In this document: piece after piece, positions 9,635-20,543 of the stretch
Layout: each line of letters starts with the position of its first letter
Numbering within the stretch: the stretch's first letter is position 1
Origin: Acinetobacter harbinensis
Lineage (GTDB): Bacteria; Pseudomonadota; Gammaproteobacteria; Pseudomonadales; Moraxellaceae
Length of the DNA stretch: 64,000 nucleotides
Direction: 5' to 3'
NCBI RefSeq assembly: GCF_000816495.1
Contig: NZ_JXBK01000001.1
Span: forward strand, 1,101,400-1,165,399
The notes under the pieces: generated by a model
The model's input: only the letters and a program-made list of their open reading frames with translations
Told to the model about the DNA's origin: nothing
The model's database searches: none
Position numbers and translations under genes: made by a program

Positions 9635-10420
9635 ATGAAATCCACTGCATTAAAATCTTGGTTAATCAGCAGTTCACTGCTGCTGAGCGCCGTAGCACTC
9701 AGCGCATGTCAGCCCAAAGGTGAAGGGACTGCCGATAGCGCCAAGCCACAACAGGTTCAAGAAAATACGATAATGGCCATTCAAGCCAAAGTGGTTCCGG
9801 TAAAATTGACCAAGTCTGAAGCCTGTGATGCTGAAGGTTGTATGCAATATGATATACAGACCATTCAAAGTAACCTGAAATGGATTGATGATTATTTTAT
9901 CGACCGGATTCAAAAAGCCGATCCGATTGCTTTTTCAACCGCGCCAAACGAAAAAATAAATACTGCTGAAGGTGCGGTGCCGAATTTAAGTCAAAGTTCC
10001 ACTTATGTGCGCTTTGTGGATCAAAATTATAATCGAGCGACTTTTGCGCTGCAAAGTTACAGCTATTCAGCAGGTGCTGCGCATGGGATGCATCACCAAG
10101 AATTCGTTAATTTTGATTTAAAAAGTAAAAAACGCTTGGCTTTACAGGATGTCTTGGTTAAAGGTGCCGAGCAATCTGTATTGGATGCTGTATATGATGC
10201 CAATACAATTTGGTTAGAGGAACATAAGATTGAGCGCAGTAAGCTGAACTTAAGTGATAATTTCTATTATGGGGCCAATGGTATTGTCTTTGTTTATCCA
10301 TTGTATGAGCTAGCCTCTTATGCAGAAGGCATGAGTGAATTGACCTTGCCGTATGTGGCGGCGCAAAAATTGATTAAAGCTGAATATCTGCCCAGTTTAC
10401 CCAGCTATCCCAACTCTTAA
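9635..10420 (+). CDS. Lipoprotein with DUF3298/RsiV-like C-terminus
   Basis: Predicted lipoprotein of about 261 residues. The ATG at 9635 gives a basic N-terminus, a hydrophobic core and the lipobox LSAC (Cys25). The frame extends 13 codons upstream, but that would put charged residues before the signal, so I reject it. The middle resembles DUF4163 and the C-terminal half resembles DUF3298 (YSYSAGAAHGMHHQEFVNFD...KKRLALQDV), as in RsiV-type and peptidoglycan-binding envelope proteins. The GAAHG segment is the typical DUF3298 hallmark. Its function is unknown. It is a single gene with a terminator on each side. Confidence 0.8.
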   Translation: MKSTALKSWLISSSLLLSAVALSACQPKGEGTADSAKPQQVQENTIMAIQAKVVPVKLTKSEACDAEGCMQYDIQTIQSNLKWIDDYFIDRIQKADPIAFSTAPNEKINTAEGAVPNLSQSSTYVRFVDQNYNRATFALQSYSYSAGAAHGMHHQEFVNFDLKSKKRLALQDVLVKGAEQSVLDAVYDANTIWLEEHKIERSKLNLSDNFYYGANGIVFVYPLYELASYAEGMSELTLPYVAAQKLIKAEYLPSLPSYPNS

Positions 10421-10463
10421 GTTTAAATAAATGCGAGGAAATTTGCGCTAATAAGCCGCAGCT

Positions 10464-11811
<1,348 letters not shown>

Positions 11812-11896
11812 TGAATCGATTAAGCGTAAAACTTATGCTGTACAGCACGCTTATTTCAGCCTGAAGACCATCAGATTTAAACTATTGAGGTAGTGT

Positions 11897-13273
11897 GTGG
11901 ATATTTTTCCAATCTCTTTGAAGTTGCAACAGCAACCGTGTCTGATTGTCGGAGGCGGTGCGATTGCCTATCGTAAAGCGGTACTTTTGGCCAAAGCCGG
12001 CGCAATTATTCATGTGGTTGCACCTGCGATTGAAGCCAAGTTATTGCAGTTGGTACACAGCACGCAAGGGCAGTATCTGCAAGCGCCGTTTAGCCTAGAT
12101 ATGCCGCTGCGGCATTATCGATTGGTTATTGCGGCCACCAACGACAAAATGGTCAATATCCAAGTCTTTGAATGCTGCGAAGCGGAAAATATTTTGGTCA
12201 ATAGTGTGGATGATCTGCCGCATTGCCGTTTTATGGTGCCTGCGATTGTGGATCGTTCTCCGTTGGTGCTGTCGATTGCCAGTAATGGCACATCGCCAGT
12301 GTTATCGCGGCAAATCCGAACCCAGCTCGAATCTATTATTCCGCATGGCATGGGCAAACTGGCAGAATTTTCCGGTAAATGGCGCGCTGCGGTGAAAGTT
12401 AAAATTGTTAATCCGGATGAGCGCCGTATTTTTTGGGAAGATTTATACGCCAGTCCGTTAAAAGAGCAAGTGTTTAATGACAATATGGCAGAAGCTGATC
12501 GTCTTATTGAACAGGCTCTAATGCAGTGGCAAAAGCCCAAAGGTGAAGTGTATTTGGTGGGTGCAGGGCCGGGTGATCCGGAATTACTTACCTTAAAAGC
12601 ATTACGCTTGATGCAACAGGCCGATGTGGTGATTTATGATCGTTTGGTTTCGCCTGCAATTTTAGAGTTGTGCCGCCGTGATGCCGATAAAGTTTATGTT
12701 GGCAAAGCGCGTTCCAATCATAGTGTGCCACAAGAGGGCATTAACGCATTATTGGTTGAATATGCCGGAAAAGGTAAACGTGTTTGCCGCTTAAAAGGCG
12801 GTGATCCATTTATTTTTGGGCGGGGTGGTGAAGAAATTCAAGAACTGTTTGCTGCTGGCGTGACTTTTCAAGTGGTGCCGGGCATTACCGCAGCGTCGGG
12901 TTGTGCTGCATATGCCGGTATTCCTTTAACGCATCGTGACTATGCACAAAGTGTGCGTTTTCTAACCGGTCATTTAAAAGAAGGTTCACCCGAGTTGCCG
13001 TGGCAGGAATTGGTTTATCCCAATCAAACCTTGGTGTTGTATATGGGTCTAGTGGGTTTAGAAAAAATTTGCGCCCAGTTAATTGCCCATGGTCAACGCT
13101 CAGATATGCCCGTGGCACTGATTTCTAAAGGCACCACCCCTGAGCAAAAAGTGGTGGTTGGAACCTTGGCGGATATAGCTGACAAAGTGACTCAGCATCA
13201 TATTCAAGCGCCGACTTTAACCATTATTGGTGAAGTGGTCAGTTTGCGCGATCAATTACAATGGCAAGGCTAA
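11897..13273 (+). CDS. cysG: Siroheme synthase (precorrin-2 dehydrogenase / ferrochelatase / uroporphyrinogen-III methyltransferase)
   Basis: Trifunctional enzyme that turns uroporphyrinogen III into siroheme, the cofactor of sulfite and nitrite reductases. The N-terminal module (1 to about 210) opens with a Rossmann motif LIVGGGAIAYRK and holds the NAD-dependent dehydrogenase/chelatase. The C-terminal SAM methyltransferase starts at VYLVGAGPGDPELLTLKA and includes VCRLKGGDPFIFGRGGEE and the VVPGITAASGCAAYAGIPLTH segment. Translation starts at a GTG (11897) with GAGG seven nt upstream. The product is 458 residues, the normal CysG length. Confidence 0.96.
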   Translation: MDIFPISLKLQQQPCLIVGGGAIAYRKAVLLAKAGAIIHVVAPAIEAKLLQLVHSTQGQYLQAPFSLDMPLRHYRLVIAATNDKMVNIQVFECCEAENILVNSVDDLPHCRFMVPAIVDRSPLVLSIASNGTSPVLSRQIRTQLESIIPHGMGKLAEFSGKWRAAVKVKIVNPDERRIFWEDLYASPLKEQVFNDNMAEADRLIEQALMQWQKPKGEVYLVGAGPGDPELLTLKALRLMQQADVVIYDRLVSPAILELCRRDADKVYVGKARSNHSVPQEGINALLVEYAGKGKRVCRLKGGDPFIFGRGGEEIQELFAAGVTFQVVPGITAASGCAAYAGIPLTHRDYAQSVRFLTGHLKEGSPELPWQELVYPNQTLVLYMGLVGLEKICAQLIAHGQRSDMPVALISKGTTPEQKVVVGTLADIADKVTQHHIQAPTLTIIGEVVSLRDQLQWQG

Positions 13274-13310
13274 GACTGGCCTTGTACTATTCATCCAGTC
13301 GAGAAAATTT

Positions 13311-13790
13311 GTGATTCATGTTGTTTTGTATGAGCCTGAAATTCCAAGTAACACTGGGAATATCATTCGTTTATGTGCCAATACTGGTGCGCAATTACAT
13401 TTGGTTAAACCGCTCGGTTTTGAACTGGATGATAAAAAGCTCAGACGTGCGGGTTTAGATTATCATGAATGGGCGCATATGAAAGTGTGGGAAAACCTTG
13501 CAGAATGTCTGGCTTATTTACAAGAACAGGGCATTGACAGTGATGCGATTTATCCGCTTACCACCAAAGGTGCCCAAACACCGCATACCTCTGATTTAAA
13601 TCGTCCAGTGGCCTTGTTAATGGGGCCAGAGACGCGCGGTTTGCCTGAATCGGTACGTATGCTGTTTCCAGAACAACATTGGATTCGTTTACCGATGGCG
13701 CCGACGTCACGCAGTTTGAATCTCTCCAATGCAACGGCTGTGATTTTATATGAAGCATGGCGTCAGCAAGATTTTAAAGTCTTGCTCTAA
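13311..13790 (+). CDS. trmL: tRNA (cytidine/uridine-34 2'-O)-methyltransferase TrmL
   Basis: SPOUT-class methyltransferase that methylates the wobble ribose of tRNA-Leu. From GTG 13311 the product is MIHVVLYEPEIPSNTGNIIR, the exact family N-terminus, and about 159 residues long. The C-terminal knot signature LLMGPETRGLP and IRLPM..SRSLNLSNATAVILYE is intact. The open frame extends upstream into cysG, but those residues do not belong to the family. The start is 37 nt after the cysG stop, so the two may be cotranscribed. Confidence 0.94.
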   Translation: MIHVVLYEPEIPSNTGNIIRLCANTGAQLHLVKPLGFELDDKKLRRAGLDYHEWAHMKVWENLAECLAYLQEQGIDSDAIYPLTTKGAQTPHTSDLNRPVALLMGPETRGLPESVRMLFPEQHWIRLPMAPTSRSLNLSNATAVILYEAWRQQDFKVLL

Positions 13791-13794
13791 AATT

Positions 13795-13838
13795 TAAGCC
13801 TAAAAAAGGCTGCCTTAAAGTGGTCTTTTTTAGGCTTA
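13795..13838. terminator. Long hairpin after trmL
   Basis: A perfect 14-bp inverted repeat, TAAGCCTAAAAAAG / CTTTTTTAGGCTTA, with a 16-nt loop that itself can pair weakly. The A-run and T-run lie inside the stem rather than after it, so efficiency as a terminator is uncertain. Confidence 0.7.
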
Positions 13839-13940
13839 AAATGTTTTGGCATCATAAATATTTGGCTATTTTAACTTGTATGATTTGATACTTTAGCTTT
13901 ATGTTTGAGTTGCATGCTGAGTCAAAAATAGGCATTTAAG

Positions 13941-13976
13941 ATATAAAAAAGACGCAATTGAGCGTCTTTTTTATAT
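13941..13976. terminator. Bidirectional terminator between trmL and the permease gene
   Basis: Perfect 15-bp stem: ATATAAAAAAGACGC pairs with GCGTCTTTTTTATAT around a 6-nt loop. It suits the convergent genes on each side. Confidence 0.9.
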
Positions 13977-13991
13977 GCATGAATCGACAGA

Positions 13992-15389
13992 TTAATGAGA
14001 GTCATCAAACTCATTGTGTTGTGGTGCAGGATGTTTAAAGCCTTTGGTTTTATAACCCAAGTATAAAACACCAAACATGGCCCACCATAAACCAAATTTA
14101 AGTGAGGTTTCTTCAATTTCTAGCCACAGTGCAAATACACTAATGAAACCGAGAAGCGGTACAACCACAAAGTTTACAATGTCTTTAACGTTTTTGGTGC
14201 GTCCATCACGTAATGCATAACGTGAAATGACCGACAGGTTAACAAAGGTAAAGGCCGTGAGTGCACCAAAACTAATCAATGAAATTACCGTGTCTAAACT
14301 CATAAAGCCAGCAGTTAAAGCCACCAAGCCCACAATTAAAATATTGTAAGATGGGGTTAAACTTTTCGGACTAATATGACCAAAAATTTTCTTATTAATT
14401 ACGCCATCACGGCCCATTGCAAACATTAAGCGTGAGACACCAGCGTGTGCTGAAATTCCAGACGCCATCACTGTCACAATTGCAAAAGCCAATACATAAG
14501 ATTGGAACAGCGAACCACCAACCAACATTAAAATATCTGGTTGTGTTGCAGCGACATCGGCAAAGTAACTTTTTGGATCATTTGGAAAGTAGATTTGCAT
14601 GAAGTAGGCACTGATAATAAAGATCACACCGGCAATTAAAGCAGTCAGAAAAATTGCTTTAGGCAAGGTCTTTTCAGTGTCTTTAGTTTCTTCAGCCAAT
14701 GAGCTTAATGAATCAAAACCGGTGAAAGAGAAACACAGTAAAGTGGCACCCGTCACCAATGCACCCACTGAGGTGATCTCATTCCAAAAAGGCTCAAGAC
14801 TCCACAATTGATAACGCTGATCTGCTGAAATCGGACCATCAGCATTAAAGCCCGCTTGTAATTTGCTGTAGACCAAATAGGTGAATACTGCAATCACAAT
14901 CAATTGAATCAGTACAATTAAACTATTAAAGTTGGCAACGAAGCGCGCCCCTTTTAAGTTTACCGCGGTCATAAATGCGGTCAGAATCACCACCCACATC
15001 CAGTGATTAACCCCTGGAAATAAAGCTTCAAGGTAAATCACAGCCAAAATAATATTGACCATTGGCGACAATAAATAATCGAGCCAAGAGGACCAACCGA
15101 CCATAAAGCCGATATTGGGATGAATTGATTTTTGCGCATAAGTATAGGCCGAACCCGAAGACGGATAGCGGCGAATCATATGACCGTAACTCAAGGAGGT
15201 TAATAAAATTGCAATCAGTGCAAATATATAGGATGTCGGTACGTGAAAATGACTTTCTTCTGATACTAAACCGAAAGTATCAAACAACGTCATCGGCTGT
15301 ATATAGGCTAAACCGATAATAATAATGTGCCAGAGTCCCAGCGTTTTTTGCAGTTTAGCTGCCGATGGAGTCCCAGAGATATTTGTCAA
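13992..15389 (-). CDS. APC-family amino acid/polyamine permease (PuuP/PlaP-like)
   Basis: A 465-residue inner-membrane transporter with about 12 transmembrane segments. The N-terminal part, with LGLWHIIIIGLAYIQPMTLFDTFG and GSAYTYAQKSIHPNIGFMVGW, closely recalls E. coli PuuP and PlaP, proton-coupled putrescine importers. Putrescine is therefore a reasonable guess, but other amines or amino acids are possible. The hydrophilic C-terminus ends in HNEFDDSH. It is a single gene on the minus strand. No puu catabolic genes adjoin it. A shared bidirectional terminator lies just beyond its stop. Confidence 0.88.
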   Translation of the reverse strand: MTNISGTPSAAKLQKTLGLWHIIIIGLAYIQPMTLFDTFGLVSEESHFHVPTSYIFALIAILLTSLSYGHMIRRYPSSGSAYTYAQKSIHPNIGFMVGWSSWLDYLLSPMVNIILAVIYLEALFPGVNHWMWVVILTAFMTAVNLKGARFVANFNSLIVLIQLIVIAVFTYLVYSKLQAGFNADGPISADQRYQLWSLEPFWNEITSVGALVTGATLLCFSFTGFDSLSSLAEETKDTEKTLPKAIFLTALIAGVIFIISAYFMQIYFPNDPKSYFADVAATQPDILMLVGGSLFQSYVLAFAIVTVMASGISAHAGVSRLMFAMGRDGVINKKIFGHISPKSLTPSYNILIVGLVALTAGFMSLDTVISLISFGALTAFTFVNLSVISRYALRDGRTKNVKDIVNFVVVPLLGFISVFALWLEIEETSLKFGLWWAMFGVLYLGYKTKGFKHPAPQHNEFDDSH

Positions 15390-15584
15390 CGGCGTTATCC
15401 TCTTAATCGTTGATCAAGGATCAGTCATATTTATAAGGATCGTTTGAGACCAACGATCCTCCCGAGATGAATAAAATAAAAGTGCGCCAATCTACCCCAG
15501 TTTGAGCGCTTTTGCCAATCCCTTTCGCATTTTTATGGTGAAAAGTCACGTATCGAGTAAAAATGCTGTATTTCATGGCTGCAA

Positions 15585-15616
15585 ACAAAAGCCCGATGTT
15601 TTTAAAACATCAGGCT
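15585..15616 (-). terminator. Terminator after the alcohol dehydrogenase gene
   Basis: On the minus strand AGCCTGATGTTTT pairs with AAAACATCGGGCT, one G-T pair apart from perfect, and TTTTG follows. Confidence 0.8.
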
Positions 15617-15650
15617 AATGGGTGAGCAAGAGCAAGCTATTGATTAAGCA

Positions 15651-16835
15651 TTACCATGCTTGTTTTAAGATCGCCTTTAAATCATTTAGATTGGCTTCTT
15701 TTGGATTATAAATAATAGAGCCATCATTTAAGGCCTTTTCCGCCACTTCATCGAGTTGTGCTTCGGAGACCTTGCCCGTTTCACGCAAGGTGCGCGGCAA
15801 TTTCGTTAATACATATAAACGATCACGCATGGTTAGAATGGTCGCAATGGCTTTATCGGCACGTAAATGAGCAGGAGTCTGCGCGTAAATATCGGCACCA
15901 GCTAAAGGCAGCAACAGTTCCGCAATTTTATCGCCATTCACTTCTTTGTTGTATTCCAGCACATAAGGCAAGAACAGGTTCATGCATAAGCCATGCGGCA
16001 AGTGTGCTACTGCACCTAAAGCGTGGCCCAATGAATGTACTAAGCCGACCATTGAGTTAGAAAAGGCAATACCGGCCATGGTCGAGGCTTGCGCCAATTC
16101 CAGACGACCAAATTCTTCGCTCGGGTTATCGAGCACATTAAATAAGCTGGTGCTGACTTTTTTAATGGCCGCTGTAGCATAGGCATCACTAATCGGATTG
16201 GCCGCCATACAAGTATAGGCTTCGACTGCATGTGTCAGTGCGTCCATTGCGGTCATTGCGGTTAAGTGTGGCGGTAAGGTTTGCGTCATGCGTGGATCAA
16301 GAATGGCAGCATGCGGCATTAAATAATAAGAGGCAAAAGCCATTTTGACATTTTTTTCAAGGTCAGACACCACCGCAACCATGGTCACTTCAGAGCCGGT
16401 GCCTGATGTCGTGGGAATCACAAAAAATGGTTTGAGTGGTTTTGGCAGGTTATGCGCGCCTGAGAATTTCAGTAAGTCATCGCCGCCTTCGCTCACCAAA
16501 ATATTGGTGGCTTTGGAGGTGTCAATCACAGAACCACCACCGACAGCAATAATGGCATCACAGTTATGCTCGCGATAAGCTTTTGCCGCCAGACGAACGG
16601 TTTCGACACTGGAGTCAGGTGGAACATCATCAAAGATATAACCAATCACCGCATCGGTAGATTCAAATGCAGCTTCAATTGGATTTAATAAGTTGTTAGC
16701 GCGCACGCCTTTATCGGTAATAATCAGCGGACGTTTGGCACCTAATGTGGCAAGTTCAAACGGAATGTGTTCTAACGCGGCATGACCTGCGATGATTTTT
16801 ACTGGACAGAAAAATTCGTAATAAGGCTTAGCCAT
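15651..16835 (-). CDS. Iron-containing alcohol dehydrogenase
   Basis: NAD-dependent group III alcohol dehydrogenase. The nucleotide-binding segment IIAVGGGSVIDTSKA and the metal-ligand region are clear. DALTHAVEAY supplies Asp and His, and HSLGHALGAVAHLPHG supplies two more His, as in FucO and AdhB-type enzymes. The product is 394 residues, normal length. I start at ATG 16835 because GGAG lies eight nt upstream; a GTG nine nt earlier is also in frame. It starts one nt after the SCP2-like gene's stop, so translation is probably coupled. The substrate is unknown; a long-chain or aromatic alcohol is a guess from the lipid-binding partner. Confidence 0.9.
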   Translation of the reverse strand: MAKPYYEFFCPVKIIAGHAALEHIPFELATLGAKRPLIITDKGVRANNLLNPIEAAFESTDAVIGYIFDDVPPDSSVETVRLAAKAYREHNCDAIIAVGGGSVIDTSKATNILVSEGGDDLLKFSGAHNLPKPLKPFFVIPTTSGTGSEVTMVAVVSDLEKNVKMAFASYYLMPHAAILDPRMTQTLPPHLTAMTAMDALTHAVEAYTCMAANPISDAYATAAIKKVSTSLFNVLDNPSEEFGRLELAQASTMAGIAFSNSMVGLVHSLGHALGAVAHLPHGLCMNLFLPYVLEYNKEVNGDKIAELLLPLAGADIYAQTPAHLRADKAIATILTMRDRLYVLTKLPRTLRETGKVSEAQLDEVAEKALNDGSIIYNPKEANLNDLKAILKQAW

Positions 16836-16836
16836 G

Positions 16837-17370
16837 TTATGCACTCCGTTTAAAATATGATTGGGCGAGTTTTAAATAAATGTGGGCAGCGCCAGTAAGT
16901 TTTTCTTTTAGGCCCAATTCATGTGGATATTGTTTAACAGCCAGTTCAGCAAGCAGTTTAGGTAAAATCAGCGCTTCCATTTTATTTAAGCAACGTACCA
17001 AACGAATGGCATAGCCGACATCGCCATCTGCAATCATACGGTCATGGGCAAAAGCTTGCGCAGTACTTTCTTGAAATGAAAATACTAAAAATGCATGACT
17101 GAGATGCTTAAAGGTAATGGTCAGGTCAGGCTTATTTTCGACACTGTGCAACAGTTCTAATTGATGATCGGGCGTGACTTTGGCAATAAAAGCGGGCCCA
17201 TGTGGAAATACATTCATCGACAGAACGAATCCTACAGGAAATTTAGCCACTTCTTGTTTTACTTCTTCATCGACTTGACTCGCCATGACTAAGCCTCTGC
17301 CAATCACATCCATCATGAGTTTGACATAGACCAGTTGTAAAGCGGGCTTGACGGATTTGGTTGAAATCAC
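16837..17370 (-). CDS. SCP2-like (sterol-carrier-type) lipid-binding protein
   Basis: A 177-residue soluble protein. The central part (about residues 45-130, FVLSMNVFPHGPAFIAKVTPDHQLEL...PDLTITFKHLSHAFLVFS) looks like an SCP2 fold, which binds hydrophobic ligands. The segment MIADGDVGYAIRLVRCLNKMEALILPK resembles bacterial single-domain SCP2 proteins. The frame starts at GTG 17370 with AAGGGA seven nt upstream. It is the first gene of a two-gene operon with the alcohol dehydrogenase, so a role in presenting a lipophilic substrate is plausible. That is inference; I do not recognise a named homologue. Confidence 0.65.
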   Translation of the reverse strand: MISTKSVKPALQLVYVKLMMDVIGRGLVMASQVDEEVKQEVAKFPVGFVLSMNVFPHGPAFIAKVTPDHQLELLHSVENKPDLTITFKHLSHAFLVFSFQESTAQAFAHDRMIADGDVGYAIRLVRCLNKMEALILPKLLAELAVKQYPHELGLKEKLTGAAHIYLKLAQSYFKRSA

Positions 17371-17446
17371 TCGCGCATCCCTTATCTAAAAATATTCTAT
17401 TAATTTAGAGTAAATACTCTAATTTATTTTAATGTTAAAAGCAAAG

Positions 17447-18106
17447 TTATTGTTGCTTAACTTGAACTTCATTAAAGTAACCGCTGTGATTTAAAGTTTC
17501 AATCATATCGCAACATAAATCCTTAAACTGTGGATAGGGGTGTACCAAGTCCATCATGCGAATCATTTCCAGTCCTGCATAGCCACACGGGTTAATGGTG
17601 TGAAAGCCGGAGAGGTCACAATCAATATTCAGTGCAAAGCCGTGATAGCTGCGTCCTTTACGAATTTTAAAACCGAGTGAACCAATTTTTCGATCCGCAA
17701 CATATACCCCCGGTGCATCGGGCTTTGCATAGGCGTCAATGTCATACTTTTTTAAAAGTTCAATCATTAAATTTTCAGTATACGACACTAAGCTGCGCAC
17801 ATTCCAACCTAAGCGGTTCAAATCAAACATAAAGTAGGCCACAAGCTGTCCTGGGCCATGCCAAGTGACTTGACCGCCGCGATCGGTTTGCACCACCGGA
17901 ATATCACTGGGCAGTAAGATGTGTTCAGCTTTCCCGGCTTGTCCTTGCGTCAGTACCTCAAGATGCTGCAAAATCCACAGCTCATCAGCCGTATTTTCAT
18001 CGCGGTTTTCAGTGAAACTTTTCATGTGCTGAAAACGATCGAGATAGGGCGTAAGTTGATTAAATTGGCGAATAATTAAACTGGGTTTGAGAACAGCATC
18101 CGTCAT
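17447..18106 (-). CDS. lipB: Octanoyl-[ACP]:protein octanoyltransferase
   Basis: Moves octanoate from acyl carrier protein to the lipoyl domains of E2 subunits and GcvH, the first step of lipoate synthesis. The 219-residue protein has the signature [21 protein letters not shown]. The catalytic Lys is in [10 protein letters not shown] and the catalytic Cys in [13 protein letters not shown]. Downstream targets in this window include SucB. Gene order matches the common ybeD-lipB pairing: ybeD ends 158 nt upstream on the same strand. LipA is not in the window. Confidence 0.96.
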   Translation of the reverse strand: MTDAVLKPSLIIRQFNQLTPYLDRFQHMKSFTENRDENTADELWILQHLEVLTQGQAGKAEHILLPSDIPVVQTDRGGQVTWHGPGQLVAYFMFDLNRLGWNVRSLVSYTENLMIELLKKYDIDAYAKPDAPGVYVADRKIGSLGFKIRKGRSYHGFALNIDCDLSGFHTINPCGYAGLEMIRMMDLVHPYPQFKDLCCDMIETLNHSGYFNEVQVKQQ

Positions 18107-18230
18107 GTGCAGCGCGTCCTTAAATTTGAGTAAGATGAGTAATTATAATCAAGTCAGCACTAGATGGCAGTCAAAAGTATTATTAGAATTCATTTTTATT
18201 TTTAAAGATACAATCATGTGGTTATAAAAG

Positions 18231-18258
18231 AAAAAACACGCCAATCAGCGTGTTTTTT
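18231..18258. terminator. Bidirectional-type terminator after ybeD
   Basis: AAAAAACACGC and GCGTGTTTTTT form an 11-bp perfect stem around CAATCA, just past the ybeD stop and before lipB on the minus strand. Confidence 0.9.
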
Positions 18259-18264
18259 ATACTA

Positions 18265-18558
18265 TTAAAGTGCGGTCTTAATCAAAGGACAGGCCGCTAA
18301 ATCGGCATACAACGCATGCACTTGTTCAAGTTCAATAAACACAAGTTGCGCAGTCAAAGAGTGATATTTACCAGTGCGCGATGGCTGCACTTTCAGGCTT
18401 GAGCGATCAAATTCAGGGAAATGTTTCACTAAAATTTCGACCACTGCAACGTGTAAATCGTCGCCTGCTTCGCCAATCAGTTTAATAGGATAATCCATTG
18501 GGAAAACCCAAAGATCTTCTCGTAGTTCACGAGACGGTGTACGGTCTAACATGGTCAT
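18265..18558 (-). CDS. ybeD: DUF493 / YbeD-family protein
   Basis: A 97-residue ferredoxin-like ACT-type regulatory-fold protein. It matches YbeD in length, in the N-terminal motif LWVFPMDYPIKLIGEAGDDLH and in the KYHSLTAQLVF segment. YbeD is usually linked to lipB but has no proven biochemical role. GGGG six nt before ATG 18558 supports the first of two in-frame ATGs. It lies between rpoD and lipB on the same strand, and a terminator separates it from lipB. Confidence 0.88.
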   Translation of the reverse strand: MTMLDRTPSRELREDLWVFPMDYPIKLIGEAGDDLHVAVVEILVKHFPEFDRSSLKVQPSRTGKYHSLTAQLVFIELEQVHALYADLAACPLIKTAL

Positions 18559-18577
18559 AGTCGACCCCTTTATCTGA

Positions 18578-18599
18578 AACGCCTGCTGATGCAGGCGTT
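18578..18599. repeat. Hairpin between rpoD and ybeD
   Basis: A perfect 9-bp stem, AACGCCTGC / GCAGGCGTT, with a TGAT loop. No T-run follows on the minus strand, so it may be a processing or mRNA-stabilising hairpin between cotranscribed genes rather than a terminator. Confidence 0.6.
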
Positions 18600-18665
18600 G
18601 TGTGTCTTGAATAATAAATGGGGTTCATGAATAACTTTTCAAGTCCCCATGGCTATTCTTAAAAA

Positions 18666-20543
18666 TTAGTCATTTTCTAAGAATGAGCGTAAATGCTCCG
18701 AACGCGATGGATGACGCAATTTACGTAATGCTTTGGCTTCAATTTGACGAATACGTTCACGCGTTACATCAAATTGTTTACCGACTTCTTCCAAGGTATG
18801 ATCGGTTGGCATATCAATACCAAAACGCATTTTCAATACTTTGGCTTCACGTTCAGTTAAGTTTTCAAGCACTTCACGTGTGGCTTCTTTTAAGCCTTCT
18901 GAGGTCGCTGCATCAATTGGAGAGGTGATATTACCATCTTCAATAAAGTCACCCAAATGCGAATCTTCATCATCACCAATTGGAGTTTCCATCGAAATCG
19001 GTTCTTTGGCAATTTTAAGTACTTTACGTACTTTAACTTCATCCATTTCCAGACGTTCGCCTAATTCTTCAGGGGTTGGCTCACGGCCCATTTCTTGAAG
19101 AAGTTGACGTGACACACGGTTGATTTTGTTAATGGTCTCAATCATGTGTACTGGAATACGAATGGTGCGTGCTTGGTCGGCGATTGAACGGGTAATTGCC
19201 TGACGAATCCACCATGTCGCATAGGTTGAGAATTTATAACCACGACGGTATTCAAACTTATCCACGGCTTTCATCAAACCGATGTTGCCTTCTTGAATCA
19301 AGTCGAGGAACTGTAAACCACGGTTGGTGTATTTTTTCGCAATTGAAATGACCAAACGTAAGTTGGCTTCCACCATCTCTTTCTTCGCACGACGCGCTTT
19401 GGCTTCACCGACTGCCATACGTTTCGAGATTTCTTTAATATCTTTAACGGTTAGACCCAAGTCTTTTTCAATATCGGCAATCTTTTGTTGGAACGCCAAG
19501 ACATCAGGACGTACTTTTTCTAAATAAACTTTTTGCTCAGCAGGTGCTTTGGCAATTTGTTCGTCTAACCATGCTGGGTTGGATTCTTGATCGGGGAACG
19601 AGGTACGGAATTGGGTGCGATCCATACGACCACGACGTACAGCATAACGCATCACTTCACGTTCAGAAGTACGAATTTGTTCGTGCGTGCCGCGAATCAT
19701 TTCAGCCACAATATCAAATAAACGTGGGGTAAATTTAAACATCATAAACACAGATGCCATTGCTTCAAGTGCTTCTTCTGCTTGCTTGCTGTTGCGACCA
19801 TGTTTTTCAATCGCGGCTTTGGTGACTTTCCAGGTATCTTCTAACTGGGTAAAACGCATACGGGCAATTTCTGGATCAGGACCTGATTCGCCTTCCGTTT
19901 CATCTTCCGTTTCAGCTTCTTCTTCTTCGTCATCATCGAGTTTAACGTCTTTGGTGGCTTTTTCGTCTTTTTTGACGATTTCAACTTCTTCTTCGATAAC
20001 TTCTGGAATAACTTCATCAGATTCTGGGTCTAAATAACCCGATAAGATATCAGCAAGACGACGCTCACCTAGGCTGACATCATTATATTCTTTAAGCACC
20101 ACTTCAACCGCATTCGGCCAATAGGCAATAGAATGCAGAACGTCACGAATACCTTCTTCAATACGTTTGGCAATACTAATTTCGCCTTCACGTGTTAAAA
20201 GTTCGACCGTACCCATTTCACGCATATACATGCGCACAGGATCGGTTGTACGACCTGGCTCACTTTCAACAGAGGCAAGAACAGCAGCAGCTTCTTCTTC
20301 AGCAACTTCATCAGTGGCTTCGGTATTGTTACCGTCGAACATGGTGTCATCAGCTTCTGGTGCACGTTCGTGTACCGGAATGCCGACGTCTTGAAGCATT
20401 TGAATAATGTCTTCAATCTGTTCGCTTTCAGTGATCGAGGCTGGGAGATGATCGTTAACCTCAGCGTAAGTTAAGTAACCTTGCTCTTTGCCTCGGCTAA
20501 TCAGAGCCGCTACTTGCGAAGTAGGGGAAGTTTTATCGCTCAT
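18666..20543 (-). CDS. rpoD: RNA polymerase primary sigma factor (sigma-70)
   Basis: Housekeeping sigma factor of 625 residues. Region 1.1 is N-terminal. A long acidic non-conserved stretch follows region 1.2 (about residues 165-220, rich in Glu and Asp). Region 2 holds [59 protein letters not shown] (read in parts), region 3 [15 protein letters not shown], and region 4 [20 protein letters not shown] for -35 recognition. It stands apart from dnaG, which lies about 14 kb away here, so the rpsU-dnaG-rpoD operon of enterics is broken up. Confidence 0.98.
   Translation of the reverse strand: MSDKTSPTSQVAALISRGKEQGYLTYAEVNDHLPASITESEQIEDIIQMLQDVGIPVHERAPEADDTMFDGNNTEATDEVAEEEAAAVLASVESEPGRTTDPVRMYMREMGTVELLTREGEISIAKRIEEGIRDVLHSIAYWPNAVEVVLKEYNDVSLGERRLADILSGYLDPESDEVIPEVIEEEVEIVKKDEKATKDVKLDDDEEEEAETEDETEGESGPDPEIARMRFTQLEDTWKVTKAAIEKHGRNSKQAEEALEAMASVFMMFKFTPRLFDIVAEMIRGTHEQIRTSEREVMRYAVRRGRMDRTQFRTSFPDQESNPAWLDEQIAKAPAEQKVYLEKVRPDVLAFQQKIADIEKDLGLTVKDIKEISKRMAVGEAKARRAKKEMVEANLRLVISIAKKYTNRGLQFLDLIQEGNIGLMKAVDKFEYRRGYKFSTYATWWIRQAITRSIADQARTIRIPVHMIETINKINRVSRQLLQEMGREPTPEELGERLEMDEVKVRKVLKIAKEPISMETPIGDDEDSHLGDFIEDGNITSPIDAATSEGLKEATREVLENLTEREAKVLKMRFGIDMPTDHTLEEVGKQFDVTRERIRQIEAKALRKLRHPSRSEHLRSFLEND

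Noticed and set aside
19687-20037. Ser-rich plus-strand frames opposite rpoD
   Set aside because: Antisense shadow of the acidic Glu/Asp stretch of the sigma factor.
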